From: Chromera velia
Taxonomy: Eukaryota; Sar; Chromeraceae
Length of the DNA stretch: 47,994 nt
Assembly (NCBI GenBank): GCA_018398765.1
Contig: JAHBMJ010000417.1
Span: forward strand, 1-47,994
Reading direction: 5' to 3'
This document shows, piece after piece, positions 36,311 through 47,994 of this stretch (positions are counted from its first letter, which is position 1; every line of letters starts with the position of its first letter). Made by a program: the position numbers and the translations under genes. The notes under the pieces were generated by a model. It was not told where the DNA came from. It was given only the letters and a program-made list of their open reading frames with translations, and searched no databases.

Positions 36311-38575
36311 CAGGGATGCAGGAAGGTCAAACGACGGACGGACCCGATGCATCCGATCGAGGACAGGACGAGGGATCGACTGCATCCATTCATCCACCCA
36401 ACCATCCATCCATCCATCCAGGATCAATTCCATCCATCCATTCACACGTGAATCCTTCTCTCCGAACATGTATGCTTGCAGGCATCCATACGCGCGTACA
36501 TCGTCACTCCCATTCAAGCAGACAACGGGGAAGAGCACGAATATCGTCCTGCAGAGGGTTAGACGCCCTCCACATATATTCGCAAATGCATATGAGTTGA
36601 TGCATACGAGTACCTTAGCACTCACAGACAGCTGACAAGCTCGTAGCCTGTCTCTCTTCCCCCCTCTCGATACCTTTTTTACCCCTAAGTTCGCGCATAC
36701 ACGGCGAAAGAGAGGGGGCAAAACCCCATGCAAAGAAATAGAGCCAGCAGCAGAAGAAACGCATTTCCCTTCCCTCCCTCTCCCTTCTGAAGCTGCACTG
36801 AATGGAAGCATACAGGAAGGATCAGACGCCGAACAGGAAAGCAGTTTCGCGGCCCCCTGCTCTCACCGGAGGGAAACGCACGCACGCACGCGCACGCACA
36901 CACACACTCACACACACACTTACACACATATTTGCACACACACAACACACACACACACACACACACACACATGGAGGAGGAGAGGGGGAAAGAGAAACAC
37001 TGCCTTCCTTCCTTCCTTCCTTCCTTCCTTCCTGCCGGCTGACTTCCAGGAACTCAGGGAGCGTCTCGAGACGTGTGGAGGGCCACCAGACCGTGTAGGC
37101 CAAGAAGTCCGCGAACTCCTCGTAGTGTGGCTCCAACTGGTCCGACACGACGACAGGAATCGCCCCTGTACGTGTTTGTATGGAATGAAGGTGTGCGACG
37201 TTAGAGGACGTGCACAAATATCATACACATCCTTTCTTTCTTTCTTCCTTTCAATTTCTTTTCACTTACTCGGCTCGTGCGTCCGAGGCACTTCCCTTGT
37301 GTGTCCGCGAATAGGTCAATGATGTAGAGGCACGAGTTGCGTTTTGCTTCTCCTTGCGAATTTGCACTATTTTTCTTTCACGATTGTTCTGCCTGTCTAT
37401 CTGTCTGCCCGCCCGCCTGTCAGTCTAACTGTCTTCATCCATACCCCCCCCCCTTCCACCCCCCAACCCAAAAGGAGCGCCTCAGAAAACCGGGAGGTCG
37501 TCACTCCGCGTCCAGGAGGACAGAGGAAGAATTTGGACTTCAGCAGCAACTCCACATACCTGCATGCCCCATGCATGCCCCATGCATGGAAAGAAGAAAA
37601 AAAAACGGTTTGGCGGAGAGATATGTATTAATGCATTCGCAGAGAGATATGTATTAATGCATTCGCACAGGCAGCGCGAGAAAAATTTAAACCCAGAACA
37701 GAATCGGTTCAAAAACACTGACTTCGAACACATAGCAGCCTGACCCCTCTGCAAGTCAACTCCCGCTCTCAAACAATTTCCCAAGTGAGATGAAGATAAC
37801 TGATTGACAACCCACCAAGCTAGAGGACAGAATCTACTCATGAAAGTGAGCAAAAAAAAGAAAAACAGGTAGCAATCATAAACAAATTGACAAAGAAGCA
37901 CACGTAACAGCAAACACAAGGCCGGACTGAAGAACCCGTTCAGATAGCAACGGCAAAATTACAGCATGCATTCCTTCTTGCAAGGGCGAGGAGGAAGGAA
38001 AGAAACAGAATGAAGAAATGTAACCGAGCACACACAAACAGAGACTGGTTTCATCTCCACCACGCACGAACACACACTCATTCACTCACTCACTAAGTAA
38101 GTCAGACCAGAGACAGAGAGAAACCCGTGAGACCCACCTGTCCATTTTCTTTTCGCCTCCTTCTCCCTCTCCTCTCCCATTTGCTGCACCCTCCCCGACA
38201 GTCCCCTCTTCCTCCTGGGTGCTGGAAGTGGAAGAAGGAGGAGATGAGTCAGTCAGATTACCAGATTTACCAGACGACCAAAGAGGCGTGCCGCCCGGCA
38301 GAGGCCCCCCGAAATGTTCTCCCAACAACCGCTCACTTACCCCTCCATCCCTGTTCGTTCCCCCCTCAACCTTCGAGACACCTTCTCCTCTGGTCTCTGT
38401 CACTGCGTTGCCCTCCTTCCTCTCTCTCTTCCCCTCCCTACCCTCCCTCTCCAACTCCTTCAGGCCCTCATCGAAGAGTTCAACTACGAATTTCGGTCCT
38501 CTCCTTTCGAACGCAACTCGAATGGCTTCACGAATAGAGGACCCGGAGACGCCTCCTGAATGACACAGGACTTTC

Positions 38576-38611
<36 letters not shown>

Positions 38612-38795
38612 TTGTGCGTGGGCTTGCACATGTGTGCAGGCATCTTTATAGAGACAGCTGTACATATGCTCGTGGCGCCTCTTGAAAAGGAGGACCAAAG
38701 ACGCTAGCTGAAAGAGTCAGGGACGAGTGGAAACGCCAAGCGTCGCCAGAGATGGATCCAAATGCGCACACTCACAACAGGATACTCTCACAACA

Positions 38796-38827
<32 letters not shown>

Positions 38828-40767
38828 CACACACACACCGGCATGTCCCTTGAAGGAGGCAACGAGAGGTCGGTCATCGGGTTCCGGGAAGCGTTTCAAC
38901 TCGAACGCGGCCTCTTCTCTGAACTCTACAGGGATCTCCCTGTCTCCCCCAGGCCCCCTGCCCCCTCCTCCTGTCACAAACGCGTGGATGGAGCTCACGA
39001 AAGAGGAGGGCGGCATGGGAAGGGAGACGTCAAATTCTCTGCAGCCACACGCACAGGCACGCAGCCACGTCCGATGTACATGCAAAGTTCTACGTGTATA
39101 TGTATCCAGCTGTTTGTGCAAACGCATTTCAAATTCGTCCGGATTACTCAGGCAAACTTTTGGATATCCATCTTCACAGACAAGGAAAGGGAGACGTCCC
39201 ACTGTGGGTCGACCGAACGAAACAGGCGGGTGAAAAGACTTATCGTGGATGCTCTCACCCGAGAGTCTTTTTTCTTTTTTCTGCTTCTGCGTGTACGGGT
39301 GCACAAACCGATTTCTGTACCGATGAGATTTCATGTCAACACTTACACACACATCCACATACGCGCACAAACACGCACAAACACACACTCACACACGCAA
39401 ACACACGCACATGCACACGTATATATATACAGACACAGACAAACACACAGACAAAAACGCATACACACTCAAATACACACACCAAGCACGCCCCGAGCCC
39501 CCGACCCACTGACTTTCTGACGAAACGGCGATCCCACGAAGACCTCACTCTGATCGCATAATCAGCATCGAAGCTTCCAAGAGGGGACTGGGTGAAGTCC
39601 TGCTAGACAGACAGACAGACAGACAAGTAAGTGAATGAATGAATGAATGAATGAATGCGCATGCAGGGAGACAGACATCATAGAATTAACATTTTTTGGC
39701 CTCGCCCCCCCTCGAACACTTTCGACAGCGAAACAGCTCGAAGCAGGGGCAAGAAGAAAACATAAAAGGATGTTCTCCCCGCCGCCCATGAAAGATCTCA
39801 CTCACTCAGTACGTACATGTACAATATGGTTCCTCCCCTCATTCCAGAAAGGCAGGCCTCGAAGAAAGTCCGTGATCCACCGGCGGTGCCCGACCAAGGA
39901 GGTACCCGCTGCATTTGCCCGCGCACGCACGCACGCACGTGCGTTCAGTCCAAAGAAGAACACCGATACGTTTTCCACGCATAAACAAAACAAGCATACA
40001 TGTGCCCAACTGAGCGGGTCTCAGCTGTGTGTGTGGAGAGTCGCATCTGATCATAGCAGTGATTGCTAAATGAGGCTGGCTGCATTTATTCTGCTGGTGC
40101 ACGCATGTGCGGGCACATACATGCACAGCTTGAGATTCAAGTGGGGTTGAGGTCGAATTGAAGAGACGTCTTGTGTAGCTGCCTCACAGCACCACTCATT
40201 CACTCACTCACTCACTAACTCACACATGCGCACAGGTAGAGAGACAGCAAAGAAAGCCGCCACAGGCAGACAGAGGAGACCGACAGACAGACAGACAGAC
40301 AGACCTGGCAGAAACAGAGGAGGAATAAACAGACAGGAATCCTCGGGGTTCTCTACCAGCACGAACAGACCCGACTCCCGAAGGGGACGGAGGACCTCTC
40401 TCTCGAATGACTGCATGCATGCATACGTGCAGCGCTCATGAATGAATGAATGAATGAAACCACGCGGCCAGACAGGCCTCTCAGGTGAAAAAAAAGGAGC
40501 CAGAGGAAACGGCCAAGAGGAAACAAACAATTCATACATTCACATGTGCGAAACGAATGAAGACATGCAGAGGGAGAGAGAGAGAAAAAACATCCATGTA
40601 GATTTGTGGAAAAGGAAGTCGTTGGAACAAATCAACGCAACAGAGGGAGAGAAATGCATGCCCTGGTTGACGGAAGTCAAAAGTTCAGCACGCTCACGAG
40701 CCCATTTCTGCGTGCCCACGCGCACATGGAAACATTCTTGCACGCATGCATGAAGAAATCCATGGAT

Positions 40768-40836
<69 letters not shown>

Positions 40837-43800
40837 CGGACCTCTACCATCAGGTTGTACAGTTCCTCCTCGCTCCCCTCCCACCCGAGGGGAACCCCCC
40901 ACGCTCCTGCAGATCCGTGCCACTCCTTCGCCTGGGCACTGCAGGAGGGAGAACAAACAAAAGAAAAAAAAATAATTCAACAAAAGTCGACACTCCTCAA
41001 AGATGCATCCTAGACAAAGAAGCATGAAATGCTTACAATTATACAAAGTGAACGCCACCTTCCCGCACCATCTCTCTTCGAGATCTGCCTTTCGGAAGGA
41101 ACCGACACTGCATGCCTTGCACGGAGGGGCACTCGGAGGGAAGCTCAGCATTCAGGAAGATCCCATGCAGGCTACGCCTACAGAAGAATCACGAAGCCAA
41201 GCGACGCGCAATCCGATCAGCTCCATCTCCACAATTTACCTCTACCAAATTGTGCCATCGGTAATGGACTGCTTACTTGTTTCAAAACGCGGTCAAACAA
41301 ATAAAAGCCGTTCGCAAGTTTTCTTCACTTGGTCGTCATTGACGGTTTCTTTCTTTCTTTCTTTCTTTCTTTCTGAATGGTTCAACCTCACAGGCATACA
41401 TTCAGGCATGCAGGACCTTCCCCCATCGTTCCAGACACGGAAAGAAGGCACCAACCAGCAGGAGCCTCGTGCACTCATCATTCCACTAACCAGTGCTTGT
41501 TGGGTCTAGTGCTCTCTCTTCCTTTACTGAACAGCTGAACACCCACTCACTAGGCGCGCAAAGTGCGCGAATGCACGTGGCTTTTGACATCAAGTTGCGA
41601 TGCATCTGCTGCGACTCATGCCACTCTTGGCACCACAGGAACGACACAGACAAAGCTGAATAGCACGAAGGAGTCCCGTGAGTTGGCTACACTCCGGAGA
41701 GCTATGAAGGGCATACAAGCGAGCGGAGGGAGCTCTTCGAAGGAAGAGAGATGCACAGAGAGAGAGAGAGAGAGGGAGAGAGAGAGACCGGCCCCCCTGC
41801 GACTTTCTGGAAGCCACCGAAAGGAGAAATGCTGAGCAGAGCAACCGTCCAGTTACTCGGTTGAGCCACTGGAAAGCGAGGGAAAGACATACAAGAGCAG
41901 AGGCAAAATAAAAAAAAAAAAAGAACATACACACACACACAAACACACGCAGAGCCCACCCACCGCAGACTGTCCTTGTAAGGGTAGACAAAAACGTTCC
42001 CCGATCGCTTCCCCTCACACCTCCACAGTTCGAAACATTCTCCCACAAACAAGGAACAGTATCTGCGAGCAGGCAGGCAGACAGGCATGCAGGCAGGCAG
42101 GCATGCAGGCATTTTTTGTTTCTTTGCATCTTTGTGCGGAAGACGATGCCTGTCAAGATGCACATTCAACGGCGGCAAGCAAAGAAGCCCTGCAGGTAAA
42201 TCCACCGACCGAAGAAATTCAGAACGACGCCGGCCTTCATGCAGGAGACCTGAAGGAAGGCGCCTTGCGTGCACTCCCTCGGACCCGAGAGAGACAGAGA
42301 GAGAGAGAGAGAAAGATAAAAAAGAAAGAAAGAAAGAAAGAAAGAAACGTTCTCACATTAGTTGCTGACAACAAAACCGAATAAGAAGACTGAAAGGAAG
42401 AAAGTCAGGCCACATAAAGGGAAAAAGAGTTGTGCAAAAATACACACGCCGCAAAACGGGGAGGGACGCTACATGCAGAGAGAGAGAGACACTGCATGCC
42501 TTCAGCACACACAAACATGCAGCAGCTGTACAGATAGATAGACACATTCATGCAAAGCAGCCAATAGTCCCAACTCGATCTAGCTGCCTCCCTCCCTGCC
42601 TGCATGCATGCATGCCCGACAGAGCAGAGCAGAGCAGACAGACCCAAACAGGCCCAAATATTCCAGCGCCCCGACAGGAAGATGGTTGTTCCAGTTTCCT
42701 TCAGCCGAGCGGTCAACTGCACACAAACAAAAGAAATGGCAACACCCACAGAAGACATAAAAAGACAAGAACACGCAGACGCAGAGCCGTGAAGAGCCTT
42801 CGGGTGCACCAATCGACTTGAACGAATGCAAACGAATAGGGAAGGCCGACCGATCTAGGATTCTCCGGGCATCTTGCAAACCACTGACTCACTGACTGAC
42901 TGACGTGTTTGTCTCCTGGTCTCTCCGAAGAAGAATCCTCCCGGAAAGCTGCTGCTGTCCTCTCTCCCTTTCCCCCTTGATTTCTCTCCTCCCCCCTCCC
43001 TGTGCTGTCTTTCCTCCTTTTCCTTTCCCTTTGCCGCCTGCTGCTGCTGCTGCTGCCGCTCTTTATCCCTCTGTCGCCGCCTCTCTTCCCACCTCTCCCT
43101 TTCATCGAACGACAAAAAGTAACGCCGCGTTTTCTCTTTGTCGTAAGAGGTTATCAGGTCGTGCAGAAACAACCCTGTACGTACATAATGATGCTCGCAG
43201 GCACGCACACACACACACACACACACACGCACACAACATACAACACACAAATACACAACACAACACACACGCACACATAGACACATATGCACACCAACAA
43301 GCACACTGAGTGACATCACAGAGAGGGCACAGACCGAGCGTACAGACATGCCGATGGACAGAGAGAGTCAGAGAGAGACAAAGAGAGAACGACATCCGAA
43401 TCCAGGATAGATATGGGCACAGACAGACAGACAGGCGGGCAGCGAGAGGAGAGGAAGGGGGCTGGAGGCCCGGCAGAAAAGAGGATTGCAGTTTTCGTCT
43501 ACAGTCGCAGAGGCACACGTACAGGAAAGCAGCAGACAGGTAGGAAGGAAGGAAGGAAGGAATGCTGCAGGCAAGTGATCGTCCCTTCATGATGGTCAGT
43601 CAGTCAGTCAGTCAGTCAGTCAGCATGTCTGCTTAATTGTCTTTTATGTTGTTTGCTGCAGGGTCATTTTCTCTTTCATCCTTGTGATGCGGAAAGTTCA
43701 TAAGATGATCTCCCGGATTGAAGAGAAGTCAGAAAGAACTAGTCTGACAGCTTTCTTTCGTGTCTTCTCTCAATTTGTGTGCAGCTTTCGTGTATTCTCT

Positions 43801-44881
43801 CAATTCGTGTGCAGCTTTCGTGTATTCTCTCAATTTGTGTGCAGCTTTCTTTCGTGTCTTCTCTCAATTTGTGTGCAGCTTTCTTTCGTGTCTTCTCTCA
43901 ATTTGTGTGCAGCATGTGCGTGAATGAATGGAGGTATGCGTGTATTCAAGCGCATGCATACACATGTATGTCTGCGTGTGTGTATGAGCTCATCTGACCG
44001 GATCTCACGGACTGCAGCTGTATGTCTTTTTGCTTGTCCCCCCTGTCTTTATCGTTGCTCGGCAAGACCACCTCTGCCTCTGTCTCTGCCATATCCTTTC
44101 TGTCCAATGTCTTGGCAGGCGGAGGGGGTGGTGCCTGTTTCTGCTGCTGGGGGGTCTCGAGGGGGACGTTTGAAGAGGCAGCGGGAGGGGAATCGGGCCT
44201 TGGGGCACTGTTGGAAGAGGTCAGGGAAGAGGAGGAGGAGGGACTCTGTTCTTCCACCCCTCTTGCTCCCTCCTCTCCTTTGCTGCCGCTTTGTCCCTCT
44301 CCGTCTCCTTCTGTCCCCGCAGCTTGAGAGGACACAGGGGGGGAAGGGGCAGCGCTCTTGGCCTCCTTCCCTTCCTTCACCTCCGCCCCCCCTCCCTCTC
44401 CTTTTCCTATGAGGTCCAAAGAAAAGCCGCCCTTTCCTGCATACACAATTTAAGTGCGACGCTCGAATGTTCATTCACTCATCATTCGGACAGAATGGAT
44501 TGAAAGAAGAGGGCAGCTCCGCGGCCTAACCTCTCTCCTCTCTACCATCGATAAATTATCCATCTGTCTGAATCTGTGCATGCATGTGTGCTTCTGTATG
44601 TATGCATGCATGTTTGTGCCCATGCTCGCAAATGGCTTTGTGAATCTCCGCAAGTGAGGAGGCGTCTGTATGTAAACATGCGGATGAACCCCCCCTCCCC
44701 CCCACCGCCATATCCCACCGCCCGACTTGCGCGCATGCAGACAGACAAACAGACGGACCGACCTTCCTTTGTGTACTCGTGGTAGCTGTCCGTTAAGTCG
44801 GCGAAAATGTTCTCGTCGCCCTCAGCGGAGACCTCAGACTGCGTCCCTCTCCCAGACAGGAGGCTGCCTCATGCGTCCATT

Positions 44882-44920
<39 letters not shown>

Positions 44921-44995
44921 ACACACACATACACACACACACATACACACACACACATACACACACACACATACACACACACACATACACACACA

Positions 44996-45061
<66 letters not shown>

Positions 45062-45419
45062 CTAACAGAGCTAGGGCCATGCACATCGATCTGTGTTGTG
45101 TGTGCGTAAATGTTTCTGAATTTTTAGTGAATGCAAAGGGAACGCGCACTTAGCGAGCGACCAGGCCTGGAGGAATCTGTGGAGATGGGAACGGGTGATG
45201 GGGAGATGGAATGGAACGAAGAAGGTGGGGAAGGAGCGAGGGAGGGAGACCAGGAAAGGAACGCAAACCCTCTTTTCTGAGACTCGTTCACATTCCCCTC
45301 TCACTTCCGTCGACCTACCTATGCGTCAGGATGACGCAAAAGGAGAAGGCGAGCAGGAAAACAGTGCACCCAAGGAGGAGCTTGGCGGCTGGACTGGTGG
45401 CCTTCAGACAACAACACAT
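33562..45419 (-). CDS. Exostosin-like (GT47) Golgi glycosyltransferase with long disordered tail, 16 exons
   Basis: Exons (minus strand): 45319-45419, 44763-44863, 43999-44436, 42905-43174, 42644-42716, 41964-42062, 40842-40938, 40305-40410, 39817-39908, 39514-39599, 38839-39038, 38138-38555, 37468-37559, 37044-37165, 35804-35891, 33562-34604. Phases agree; 1141 residues. A hydrophobic stretch at residues ~11-31 is a type II signal anchor. A Ser/Glu/Pro linker and a Gln/Arg-rich charged region follow. The exostosin domain spans about 330-765: CFELWRCEG with VFVYPY, a [10 protein letters not shown] strand, [43 protein letters not shown] and [18 protein letters not shown]. These match the order in EXT1-type GT47 enzymes, which add sugars to proteoglycans or cell-wall polymers in the Golgi. 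The donor and acceptor sugars cannot be told. The last exon is a 347-residue Ser/Pro/Gly-rich tail, unusual for the family. Exon 2 and the ATG at 45419 are the least certain. Confidence 0.88.
37612..37669. repeat. Two-copy direct repeat of about 29 bp in a GT47 intron
   Basis: The segment GAGAGATATGTATTAATGCA followed by TTCGCA appears twice back to back. It lies in the intron 37560-38137. Confidence 0.85.
38803..38838. repeat. (CA)n tract forming the donor of a GT47 intron
   Basis: On the transcribed (minus) strand the run reads GTGTGTGT directly after exon 38839-39038, so the 5' splice site is the first GT of a pure GT repeat. A similar GT run at 38572-38602 (plus strand) lies at the other end of the same intron, 38556-38838. 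Confidence 0.85.
39336..39482. repeat. Imperfect (CA)n microsatellite in a GT47 intron
   Basis: Mixed CACA, CGCACA and ATACAC units lie in the intron 39039-39513. Frames rich in Thr/His or Cys/Val across it are artefacts. Confidence 0.9.
40769..40836. repeat. (CA)n(GA)n microsatellite next to a GT47 exon
   Basis: A CA run (40769-40804) is followed by a GA run to 40836, directly beside the donor of exon 40842-40938. Confidence 0.95.
43751..43912. repeat. Five tandem 30-34-bp units, each ending in GTGTGCAG on the plus strand
   Basis: Units are 43751-43784, 43785-43814, 43815-43844, 43845-43878 and 43879-43912 (34, 30, 30, 34 and 34 bp). Each is pyrimidine-rich (CTTTC..TCTCTCAATT) and ends GTGTGCAG, so on the plus strand it looks like a stack of 3' splice sites. 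The array sits in intron 43175-43998 of the minus-strand GT47 gene, where it is antisense to the transcript. Confidence 0.9.
44883..45062. repeat. Long (CA)n / ACACAT / (GCAC)n microsatellite in the first GT47 introns
   Basis: A CA run, then regular insertions of CATA every 10-14 bases, then a (GCAC)n block. It lies in the intron 44864-45318. On the transcribed strand it is a GT-rich run upstream of the acceptor of exon 44763-44863. Confidence 0.95.
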
Positions 45420-45591
45420 CTTCCTGCAAGCAAGCAAGCAAGCAAAAAGAAGAGAGCCACGACAAACGAATGCGGGAAGCACATGCAGCAGCACTGAAAT
45501 CTCTTCTCTCTTTCTTACATGCGCACCCAAACAGACTTTTTGGCTCTCAGACCGAGACCGAGACGCAGCGCAGCAGAGAGTCAGATAGACA

Positions 45592-45631
<40 letters not shown>

Positions 45632-46918
45632 CGCGCTCTCTCTGTCTGTCTCTCTCTCACACACACACGTACACATGGACATGTACACACCTCACTCACT
45701 CAGGCGCTCACGCATGCGTACGGACTCTCTCTCTTACCTACATGGGTCAGTAGACTTATTCATCATGTATGCATGCACCTCATAACACACGCACTCGGGG
45801 GACAGATGGACACGTCAAGATACGGATCGGTGCAGATACGAACGAACGAGTATTTCTGCCAAGAAAGTTCTGTGGCGGCTTCAGGCCGGGCGGCGGACTG
45901 ACCGGAAGGTGGCTTGTAGAGACCGTCGTTTTTTGGCAGCTGGAGTCTGCATCCGCACGGAAACACAAGAAGATGCACCATATAGGGCGCACACACTCTC
46001 TCTCTAACAGCTTCAGGAAGTGCAGTAGCGCGACATGCCGTCTCCTTCAATTCAAAAAGAATAACTCCGGGTTCTCACCTCGTCTGCACGGTGCCGAGCC
46101 ATCATCACACGTCATGCAGCCCTCAGGACGTTGGACTGCTCCTCTTGAGAGTCTCTCTGCGGTTTGTGTTGTAAGGGCCCGTCGGACCGGCAGGAGTGAT
46201 AGAACAGGAGTGAGGCGTCAGACCGTCCGTGCATCTAGAGACTGCACGGGTAGTGCAGCCAACACAGTACGTACAAGCTATGACAAGCTCGATCGAATCA
46301 GCGCATGGACGGGCTGTATGCCACTGCGTGTGAGCTGTCCACGAGTTCATTTCTCTCATTGCAACTGCCAGGGTCATGCACCTTCATGCAATGCAGCAAT
46401 TGTGCCAGAATTGTGCCTCACGCATGCAGGAGATGTCTGACATGGAAGTCCGCGACTCAGTGCCGGGGCGCGGAGTGCATGCGGGGGGCCCGCCTATGGC
46501 CCATTACTCCGATTGAAAAATCTGACGCACGCAGATGCATGTCCCGGAAATATAGAGCTGAGGGGGCACTTGACACAACATGAGTAAGGGTCAAAACAAA
46601 TGGAGTTAATTTTGATCGCTTTCCGGGCCATTCGCACGGATGCGTAGGATGTGACAAAACCTTGAAGCATATACCGCGCGCGCGGTCGTACGTCGGAGCA
46701 AACCGAGCGCGGATGAAGATCACCCGGTTCTATCATGTTCTATCGATAGTAATCAGTAATAATAAGTTCTCAGTGGGCTGACTGTTTGGTAGGCGACTCG
46801 TAGTATGTCGGTTGTGCTGGAAATGGTTGTGCCACTCACGAATTTCCGCTCTGTGACTCTGGAAAAGGTGAAAGTCATGCAGAGTTGAGGAGACGGCAAA
46901 GGAACTTGCGTTGCACGT
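45420..46918. promoter_or_regulatory. Divergent intergenic region between the GT47 gene and the mitochondrial-type protein gene
   Basis: This 1.5 kb holds the 5' ends of both genes. It contains a (CT)n run followed by alternating CG (about 45594-45636), several GCATGC words and a GCGCGCGCGG palindromic piece near 46676. A 223-codon frame at 45769-46440 has no recognisable content. No promoter element can be named with confidence. Confidence 0.4.
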
Positions 46919-47884
46919 ATGCTTGCAATCTCAACCACGTCAGGGCGACTTTGCGTCGACCGATGCGGCAGGTTTTCTCGGCTGCGGTTCCTGTCAACTC
47001 TGGTGCCTGCGACAGACCGTGTAGTCGACAGCTCTCCTTCTTCTGAGGGTGATGGAGGACTGCTGAAGCGTCCCCCTGGAGTGCGCCCTTCATCCGTCAG
47101 CGGCCTCTTTCAACCCGGCGACGGGGAAAAATCCCTACCCCCCCCCGGTGCTCCAACACCCCTTTTCAGGGTCCGCGCTAATGCGTCGGCCAGTCTGCCG
47201 TACCTGGCGGATGAGGTTGTGAGATCTCGCATGGCAAGCGAGACGCAAGAAAGCGGACTCAGGCGCTTGAGCTCGGTCTTCAGTCAGAAAAGGGAGACGG
47301 CTGCGGAGACGGTGGACGCTCTCGTGTCCCTTGCATCTGAATCCAGGTCTGCTTGCATGCCGACATTTGATTCCAAATTTCGATGTATGTGACATGCAAT
47401 GAGCCACAGACTCTTTGTGTTATGAATTTGAAAATTGCCCTTGGAGCGCTAGGTGCTCAGCTGTTTGCAACTTGTATGCATTTTTGGCTTTGTGTAACTG
47501 TTTGGTGCGTTTATTTTTTGCATGTATTCTTCCAGCCTGGTGCACCTCTGCGGATGCATTTGGGTGGAATTGTCTGCAGATTCGAATGCTTCTTTCTCCC
47601 TTCGATGGTTTAAATTCTCCTTCCTGAACCCCCCCTTGATTCGCCTCTGATCCCTCCCCTTTGTCTGTGCGTGCAGGAACGAACCTCTCGCCGAGCTACG
47701 GAGTTACAAGCCTTTCATAGAACTAGTGAGGTCCCTCCAAAGATTCGCTTCCCAGCTGACAAAACAAGACCTCATTGCTGCCGTCTCCTCCCTGGCTGCT
47801 CTCCAAGTCCAAATAGACGAAAACCTTGGACGAGAACTGGCGGAGAGTTTTCTCAACCATGCGCACACAATGACTCTGGAGGAG
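46919..47884 (+). CDS. Protein with mitochondrial-type leader and helical-repeat-like sequence, 3' end beyond the window
   Basis: Exon 1 is 46919-47346 and exon 2 is 47677-47884; the phases agree (AG joined to G) and the second donor GTACAT follows in phase 0, so the gene runs out of the window. The first ~30 residues (start MLAISTTSGRLCVDRCGRFS, then RLRFLSTL) are rich in Arg, Ser and Leu with no acid until a VDRC, consistent with a mitochondrial targeting peptide. Residues 145-212 are helical with Ala/Leu patterning (DLIAAVSSLAALQVQIDENL, then RELAESFL). This resembles the helical repeats of RAP-domain / FAST-kinase-like organelle RNA-binding proteins, which are numerous in alveolates. That family link is inference; the diagnostic RAP domain would lie beyond the window. 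Confidence 0.6.
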
Positions 47885-47976
47885 GTACATCATTAGGCTG
47901 AAGAGACAAAAGAAAACAACAGAATAGAGAGGCGCGTCTCTCTTCTCTCTCTCTGTCTATGTGTGTCTGTGTGTGT

Positions 47977-47994
47977 GGGGGGGGGGGGGGGGGG
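47977..47994. repeat. Poly-G run at the window end
   Basis: Eighteen consecutive G bases follow a (GT)n tract in an intron of the preceding gene. This may be a true homopolymer or a sequence-end artefact. Confidence 0.8.

Noticed and set aside
43751-43912. CRISPR-like array
   Set aside because: Units are contiguous without unique spacers, in a eukaryotic intron.
45146-45182. A possible small exon of the GT47 gene after a CATCTCCACAG acceptor
   Set aside because: Phase fits at the start, but no donor gives a convincing link, while exon 45319-45419 joins directly to 44863 in phase.
1-47994. tRNA, rRNA or small nuclear RNA genes
   Set aside because: I looked for clear T-arm words and cloverleaf-compatible stretches on both strands and found none I could support by eye.

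Overview
This is a nuclear genome window from a eukaryote. Every recognisable gene is split by GT-AG introns whose reading phases agree across junctions. Introns are full of (CT)n, (GT)n and (GA)n tracts, and there are decayed retroelements but no operons. The best guess is a protist, perhaps an alveolate alga of the chromerid type such as Chromera. That rests on overall style, the short MDFDLFD end of ribosomal protein P1, GT47 and Crinkler/RHS-type genes, and intron habit. It is not proven by this window alone.

Layout: 222-2677 (+) holds a low-complexity gene I do not recognise. After an AT-rich gap, 5083-9729 (+) is an eight-exon gene whose first ~190 residues resemble the N-lobe of the FACT histone chaperone subunit Spt16; the rest is unrecognised. 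At 10282-12783 lie two decayed LINE (non-LTR retrotransposon) 3' ends on opposite strands. At 13420-15025 (-) is acidic ribosomal protein P1 (4 exons). It is head to head, 503 bp apart, with the 20-exon nucleolar GTPase NOG1 at 15529-25029 (+). One NOG1 splice acceptor sits in a 77-bp tandem repeat with hairpins.

From 25030 to 33561 the DNA turns AT-rich and looks like a repeat/pseudogene belt. It holds a MITE-like element, a diverged dispersed repeat pair, a hidden minus-strand broken coding region (27449-28447), a tandem array of exon-like fragments (28530-29390), a broken Crinkler/RHS-type NTPase gene (29400-31433) and a candidate DNA transposon with a (TGAG)n core (31998-33020).

The largest gene, 33562-45419 (-), has 16 exons joining in consistent phase. 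It encodes a 1141-residue type II membrane protein with an exostosin (GT47) glycosyltransferase domain and a long disordered tail. Divergent from it, 46919 onwards (+) starts a gene with a mitochondrial-type leader and helical-repeat-like sequence, cut by the window end in a poly-G run.

The two divergent pairs (P1/NOG1, GT47/leader-protein gene) and the ribosomal theme of the first pair are the clearest functional links. Recurrent splice signals (GTCAGT donors, TGCATGCAG acceptors) are shared by the intact genes.
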